Source: Pseudomonas reidholzensis
GTDB lineage: Bacteria > Pseudomonadota > Gammaproteobacteria > Pseudomonadales > Pseudomonadaceae
NCBI RefSeq assembly: GCF_900536025.1
Contig: NZ_UNOZ01000020.1
Span: forward strand, 62,001 to 126,000
Length of the DNA: 64,000 nucleotides
Reading direction: 5' to 3'
The notes beneath the pieces were generated by a model. The model was not told the origin of the DNA. It worked only from the letters and a program-made list of their open reading frames with translations, and made no database searches. Below, piece by piece: positions 60,501 through 64,000 of the stretch (positions within the stretch are counted from its first letter, which is position 1; each line of letters opens with the position of its first letter). Made by a program: the position numbers and the translations under genes.

Positions 60501-63446
60501 GATGCCGTCTTCGTAGTTCCAGCCATTGGCCGAGCCGTCGGCGGCGGTCAGGTCCCATTTAGGCAGGTGGATGTGCTGGCCGATCACGTCGGTCGGGGTA
60601 CGCACCTGGTAGTCGTCCATTTCATAGAACGACGGGATCAGGTTGGTGTGCTGGTACATGGTGCAGTCGAAGGTGTTCATGCGCATCACCAGCGGCTCTG
60701 GTGGGCGCTGCTTGGTGATCACCGGCCAGGCGTCTTCCCAGAGGGCGATGATGCGCGCCTGCGGGAAGTGGTAGCCGACCTTGTTGTAGACCGCGTCGAA
60801 CTGGATGTTGGCACCTTTGTAGATGCGCGGGCGGTCGGCCGTGAAGGTCGAGGTGCCCTTGAAGTTGAGGCCGACGAGGCTTTCGCCGCTGAAGAACTCA
60901 CCCACCCCCGAAGACTGGGTCAGGCGCTTGCCACGGTCGTCCATGCACGGCTCGTAGAACGGCGCGCCGGCGGTGGGCAAGGCGCCATTGGTGCGGAAGT
61001 TGCGCGCCACCGGCTGGCTGCCAGGGATCAGCGCATAGCTCGCGTGCTCGGCCTTGGCGTGGAACTGCATGGCCGCCTGCTCGACGTCGGTGCCCTCCTC
61101 CGGCATGTAGATCGGCTTGGCCTTGTGCACCACCTTGGAGAAGTCCAGCTTGGTGGTGGTCGCAACGGCCTCGCCGCCGGCGGAGACACCGTCCAGGGTA
61201 TGCCGGCCGAGGCCACCGTCCCAACCGTCGACCTGTACGGCGTCGAGGTTGGCCCAGAGCGCGTTGCCGCTGTTTTTCAGCTGTTGCGCGAGCGCAGGGT
61301 CGAGCATGTCCAGGGGTGGGGTTGGCGGACGTTGGCCCACGCTGCTTTCCATGCCGCCGATCCAGAACGGATAGCCTGGGTTTTTCAGGCTGCCGTCGGC
61401 ATTTCGGTTGCTCTCGCTGCGGTCGACCAGGGCCAGCGAACCGGTAGCGCGCGGCGCGGCGGCGTCATGGCCGTGGTCGTCGTCGCCCTCTTCCTCGTCG
61501 TGCTCCTCATCGTCATCCTGTTCGGCGACCAGTTGCTCGGACAGTTTGGGCACCACCACGACCTTGCCCGGCATCGGCGCCATGGCCTTGCCTGGCAGCG
61601 GCACGATGGCCGGAATCGGCGTACCGGCGATGATCTCGCCGTCCGGCAAGGCTCGCGCACCCGAGGCGGGCTTGCCGTTGCGCAGGGCAAACGGCGTGCT
61701 GTGGTAGCCGTTCTGGGCCTCGCCGCTGACTTCCAGGCGGGTGCCTTCTTCGAACACGTCGTGCACCCGCCACATGGCCCACATGCCCTGGGCGAAGTGC
61801 GGGTAGAAGTGGCAGTGGTAGATGGCGTCGCCGGCCACCCGGTTGCGGTTGCCCGAGCCGCCGTTGGCGATCTCGTAGGTGTAGCCGATGCCGGGGCCGA
61901 TGCCCTGGGCGTCGATGTAGTCGGAGTTGTCGTCGTTGGGGTTGAACAGCCACTGATGCCCGTGCAGGTGGAAGATGTGCTGCTCGTGGCCATTGTGGGT
62001 GTTGCGGAACTTGGTGAAGTCACCGATATAGCTGTGGTGCACGTTGGCAGGTTCGGCCGGGTACAGGGCCATGCTCGCCTTGACCCCGATCGCATTGGCC
62101 GGTGGCGTCTCGCCCGGGCGGATGTGCTCGAGGCCAACGTTGGCCGGCACGTCGACCAGGGTGCCGATGTCACCGACGGTGTGCGAGCTGAGGAAGAACT
62201 CCTCGTAAGCACACGACAGGCAATCGTGCATCGGGCCCACGCCCAGGCGGTTGGCCACCACCTCGGCGCCCATGCCGCCGGAGCCGTAGTTGATCATGAA
62301 CGCGTCGCGTGCTGGCTCCAGCACATGGCCCATGATCGGGTCGGCCCAGTAGCCGGGGAAGGCCTGGGTGCCGGCCACTTCGTCGGCGAACTGCGAGCCG
62401 AAGTCGCGGAACGCTTCGAGCCGGTTGGGCAGTGCCGGGTTGCGTTTGTTAATGCTTTCCAGCGGGTAGGTCGAGCGCGGGAAGCTGCCGTCCGGGTTGG
62501 GGCCCATGACGATGGCGTCGGTTTCGCTGCTGAGGATCTCGTTGCCGTCGATCATCGCGATGATCGGCTTGCCGGCTTTGCCCTCGGTGATCCACGGTTC
62601 GGCCTGCGGGTAGCGGGCGTCGTAATTGACCACCGGCTGGCCGGTCGGTGCGCGGCCGGTGCTGGCCAGGCGCATTTCCTCTTCGGTGAGGGTGTTGCGG
62701 TAGGTACGGCCGCCCTTGGGCACGACCACCACCTGGCCGAACAGGCCGTTGGCGACGTTGCCGGCGTTGCCCTCCCCACCAAACGTGGCGCCCTGGCTGG
62801 TGGCCGCGAACGCGCCTTCACGCTCGGCATACAGGGTGTAGCTGCGAGTGCCACCAGGGGAAACCAGGAAGTTGCCGTTGCGCCCGGTGTTGGCGGCGAT
62901 GTCGCTGATGCCGTTGACCGCCTGCATGCCATTGACCTGGAAGCCGACATGGCGGTCGGCGACCTGCTCGTCGGCGATGAAGTGCTCGCCGCCCTCGTTG
63001 CCGATCTCGGCGGCTTCGTTTTCGTTCTCTTCGCCTTCTTCTTCGCCTTCGACTTCGTTGTCTTCAGGGTCGATGCCGTGCTTGTTGGGGTTGGCCTGGT
63101 AGGCCAGCAGGTTGGTCAGGTTGACCGTCAGGCAATCACCGGCGGCGACCCGCAGGACGATCGGCCGTGGCCGTTTGTCCGGGCGCAGGGTGACCTTGCC
63201 GGGGACCGCAGCGCCGCCTTTGTTCAGCGGCACATGGTTTTCGTCGACGACGTCCTGACGCAGGGCGAACATCATGCCGTTGGCATTTTGCGCGCCGAGG
63301 CGGTTGAACATCAGCGGTTGGTCGAGCGCGACGACGTTGGCCACCAGGTTGCGCTGGCATTGCACCGCCGCCTCACTGGTCGCCTGCCAGCCGATGAGGG
63401 CTAGCACGAGTGTTGTCAGGGCTGGGCCGTTGAGCGGGGTCTTCAT
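57570..63446 (-). CDS. Giant multicopper oxidase, putative Mn(II) oxidase (MnxG/McoA/MofA class)
   Basis: A 1958-residue exported multicopper oxidase (Sec-type signal ending TSEA, no twin-arginine). Copper motifs: HIFHLHGHQW (about 498), the type-1/trinuclear element YHCHFYPHFAQGMW (about 545), QHIHLPKW (about 957), FTHDHLGPSTHQQLGLYA (about 1060) and HNVTLHGVKW (about 1325). Acidic, metal-binding-like stretches lie at about 126-155 and 644-660 (EEHDEEEGDDDHGHD). P. putida GB-1 has two such oxidases, MnxG and McoA, either able to oxidise Mn(II). I cannot decide which this is, so no symbol is given. GGAGG lies seven bases before ATG 63446. Confidence 0.85.
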   Translation of the reverse strand: MKTPLNGPALTTLVLALIGWQATSEAAVQCQRNLVANVVALDQPLMFNRLGAQNANGMMFALRQDVVDENHVPLNKGGAAVPGKVTLRPDKRPRPIVLRVAAGDCLTVNLTNLLAYQANPNKHGIDPEDNEVEGEEEGEENENEAAEIGNEGGEHFIADEQVADRHVGFQVNGMQAVNGISDIAANTGRNGNFLVSPGGTRSYTLYAEREGAFAATSQGATFGGEGNAGNVANGLFGQVVVVPKGGRTYRNTLTEEEMRLASTGRAPTGQPVVNYDARYPQAEPWITEGKAGKPIIAMIDGNEILSSETDAIVMGPNPDGSFPRSTYPLESINKRNPALPNRLEAFRDFGSQFADEVAGTQAFPGYWADPIMGHVLEPARDAFMINYGSGGMGAEVVANRLGVGPMHDCLSCAYEEFFLSSHTVGDIGTLVDVPANVGLEHIRPGETPPANAIGVKASMALYPAEPANVHHSYIGDFTKFRNTHNGHEQHIFHLHGHQWLFNPNDDNSDYIDAQGIGPGIGYTYEIANGGSGNRNRVAGDAIYHCHFYPHFAQGMWAMWRVHDVFEEGTRLEVSGEAQNGYHSTPFALRNGKPASGARALPDGEIIAGTPIPAIVPLPGKAMAPMPGKVVVVPKLSEQLVAEQDDDEEHDEEEGDDDHGHDAAAPRATGSLALVDRSESNRNADGSLKNPGYPFWIGGMESSVGQRPPTPPLDMLDPALAQQLKNSGNALWANLDAVQVDGWDGGLGRHTLDGVSAGGEAVATTTKLDFSKVVHKAKPIYMPEEGTDVEQAAMQFHAKAEHASYALIPGSQPVARNFRTNGALPTAGAPFYEPCMDDRGKRLTQSSGVGEFFSGESLVGLNFKGTSTFTADRPRIYKGANIQFDAVYNKVGYHFPQARIIALWEDAWPVITKQRPPEPLVMRMNTFDCTMYQHTNLIPSFYEMDDYQVRTPTDVIGQHIHLPKWDLTAADGSANGWNYEDGILSPGSVVERIHAIRSFNGCSEGDARDGTAACPKAKQHPYFGRFGRADWLGARTAMQRWFADPLVNVHNVDRGLGTIFTHDHLGPSTHQQLGLYATVLAEPAGSTWYHAETGEKLYNPATRQDGGPTSWQAVIQTGDHDGDGRNDSYREFFLEYSDFQHAYEAGVYVGAGPDGVPNGQAYPATGDSFRFAINPPVRQKASSLLESVVESRGGLSPGCPTRPCPQAISVDDPGMFVVNYRNEPLALRVFDPNKVGPDGKRGMQADGLAGDLGYALQTRTDRAIPAMNLAPSAITSAVGPTGGTTLFPPHINKGAEPGDPFTPLLRTYSGDNVRLRMHAGGHEEEHNVTLHGVKWLQNGSGFGMSSNSGWKASQMIGISEQLGFMAPVSMISSSAATNGDYLYSLDAALEGYWNGIWGIMRNYTAQRADLFPLPNNPQPVAMRNTVAFDGICPKTTANANGIGTRTTVKRSYEIVAVLANDILENRHGVSITDPAGIGQHVGGPLKANGGTLVFNSRKTSIPQVTVVDEEDGTTFTIGGHSAPLHDPTAVLYVRKADLDTSTGKLKAGIPVEPLVLRANAGDCISITLENRLPLMMPDLPSTAVMQNVVKRDRNGSEGSTAFNNNLMRPSSHVGLHAQLLSYDITKSDGVNVGLNPVQTVPPRSGSSGAYPTKVYQYYAGHLEREGKPVLQLGRTVDNINTTAIEFGGLNLTPADVIKQPQKGLVGGMSILPQSATWTEDTASRAQATVKVNGQPDYRDFVTMWQRSLNMRWADGRPVEGIATEGNGVPGDPKDNGNMAMNYKTEPLWLRFGLAPDAPFGHADGVGFGDVPNAHMAYSNALVGGDPQTPVLWAKPGQPARSHVLMPSGGSRGITYQLDGHLWPLHAYQAEKNDLDGYPMSLPGIGSVRFGYNPMSIYIGAQESVLPAAHFSFMLPSAGGANGVPGDYLFRDYAAYGNTSGLWGILRVTNEAPPATAPAQ

Positions 63447-63487
63447 GCTGCACCTCCGGGGGACACAGGGACTCTGCGAGGAGATGG

Positions 63488-63503
63488 AGCAAGGTGCATG
63501 CCA
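63488..63503 (-). promoter_or_regulatory. Sigma54 promoter of the oxidase operon
   Basis: On the minus strand TGGCAT-GCACC-TTGCT; GG and GC are ten bases apart. This is close to the consensus TGGCACG-N4-TTGCW. The expected transcript start is near 63476, about 30 bases before the oxidase ATG. Confidence 0.78.
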
Positions 63504-63553
63504 GATATTATTGTGTTGCTTTTCAGATGGTTAGGGGATCAATCGCAACGGAT

Positions 63554-63593
63554 TGGGGAGGATTCCCCAGTGCTGTCCCCCGGTTTGGGGGGA
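63554..63593. promoter_or_regulatory. GGGGA/TCCCC dyads upstream of oxidase promoter
   Basis: TGGGGA-GGAT-TCCCCA (63554-63569) and TCCCC-CGGTTT-GGGG (63576-63590, within a longer C5/G6 palindrome). They lie about 60 and 82 bases upstream of the -24 GG at 63501. The second has the same TCCCC-N6-GGGG core as the pair at 51989-52048. Confidence 0.6.
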
Positions 63594-63660
63594 ACAAGGC
63601 GCCAGGCTTGGTTGCACCGCCGCCGTTGAGATTCGGTGTAGATACGTTGGGCTTTTTGGG

Positions 63661-63972
63661 GCTTATCCGTTCCCTGTGGTGGCGCTGATGGCCCCTTCCG
63701 CCCTTACGGCGGGTCACTTTTTTTCTTGGAAAAAAGTAACCAAAAACCGCCGGCTCCCACATACGGCCCTCCGCTGCGCTGCGGGTTCCCTCACTCCGGC
63801 CTTGCTCCCGCGAGGACCGGGCTGTACGGGCCTTCCTGGCCCGCAGCCCTTGCCGGCCATCCATGGCCGTCACCTCGCTCCGCAAGACCTCCGTTCGGCC
63901 TCCTGAGGTCGCCAAGTTAGGGGTGGCGCCTGGGCTGGCGTTATCTTCGATAGTGGCATTTTTGGTGGATAT
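63661..63972 (+). repeat. ~312-bp intergenic repeat, direct copy
   Basis: Nearly identical to the reverse complement of 40123-40433, including the terminator hairpin at 63698-63724. The 550 bases from 63447 to the window end hold the oxidase promoter and this repeat; I see no gene. Confidence 0.88.
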
Positions 63973-63976
63973 CTGA

Positions 63977-64000
63977 TCATCGCGGGCAAGCCCGCTCCTA
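63977..64000. repeat. REP arm cut by window end
   Basis: ATCATCGCGGGCAAGCCCGC and CTCCTA, the same arm as at 12743; its partner should lie just outside the window. Confidence 0.8.

Noticed and set aside
57573..63404. A 1943-codon open frame opposite the multicopper oxidase gene
   Set aside because: It mirrors the oxidase gene on the other strand. Its translation is a Val/Gly/His/Arg-rich mix without domains, as expected from GC-rich codon bias.

Overview
The window looks like a chromosomal segment of a Pseudomonas of the P. putida / P. fluorescens lineage. It is GC-rich with strong G/C third-position bias, and it carries many Pseudomonas-type REP palindromes (GCGGGCAAGCCCGCTCC cores). Gene families such as a complete fapABCDEF amyloid operon, AzoR, UppP and PnuC fit the same assignment. 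The first 6.6 kb differ in style from the rest.

Layout. (1) 1-6631 is the integrase end of a decayed prophage. It has a string of small overlapping rightward phage genes and two AT-rich leftward cargo genes (a putative abortive-infection protein and a membrane protein). It ends in a nonsense-mutated excisionase and an integrase that has lost its catalytic centre segment. (2) 6652-17330 is ordinary core: ABC-F ATPase YbiT, YhhS-type MFS exporter, a secreted hydrolase, azoR with a divergent LysR regulator, YjbR, DUF1294, uppP, a Cache chemoreceptor, and pnuC with a NadR-like kinase. (3) 17559-23045 is the functional amyloid operon fapABCDEF behind a sigma54-type promoter, with an internal terminator after the fibre gene fapC. 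(4) 23139-39502 is mixed: an LtaS-like phosphotransferase, a VOC protein, an MHS transporter, an AraC regulator, a sterol-desaturase family protein, an alpha/beta hydrolase that seems to lack its nucleophile, a 1629-residue NEL-type ubiquitin-ligase effector, an SF1 helicase and a pirin. (5) 39520-40675 is a gene-free island of repeats bounded by an imperfect inverted repeat.

(6) 40696-63446 is the most interesting part. Two long leftward operons lie head to tail. The upstream one (63446 to 52066) starts with a 1958-residue multicopper oxidase of the MnxG/McoA/MofA manganese-oxidase class. It continues with a beta-propeller protein, two SCO copper chaperones, a cytochrome c fused to a periplasmic binding protein, and a SurA-N-like chaperone. 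The downstream one (51824 to 40696) encodes a stand-alone receiver protein, a GspE ATPase, PilM/N/O-like proteins, a GspC/PilP-like protein, a lipoprotein secretin and three pseudopilins. These run directly into CsgE, CsgF and CsgG, then a YbjN protein and a parvulin. No GspF/PilC platform gene and no curlin gene is present. Both operons have a strong sigma54 (-24/-12) promoter, and TCCCC-N6-GGGG dyads lie upstream of both. This suggests one enhancer-binding activator drives the oxidase and a hybrid pseudopilus/curli-pore secretion machine together. In P. putida GB-1 the manganese oxidases are controlled by the sigma54 activator MnxR, which fits. The functional link between the two operons is my inference.

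The 23-kb block holding these two operons is flanked by near-identical inverted copies of a ~312-bp intergenic repeat (40123-40433 and 63661-63972).
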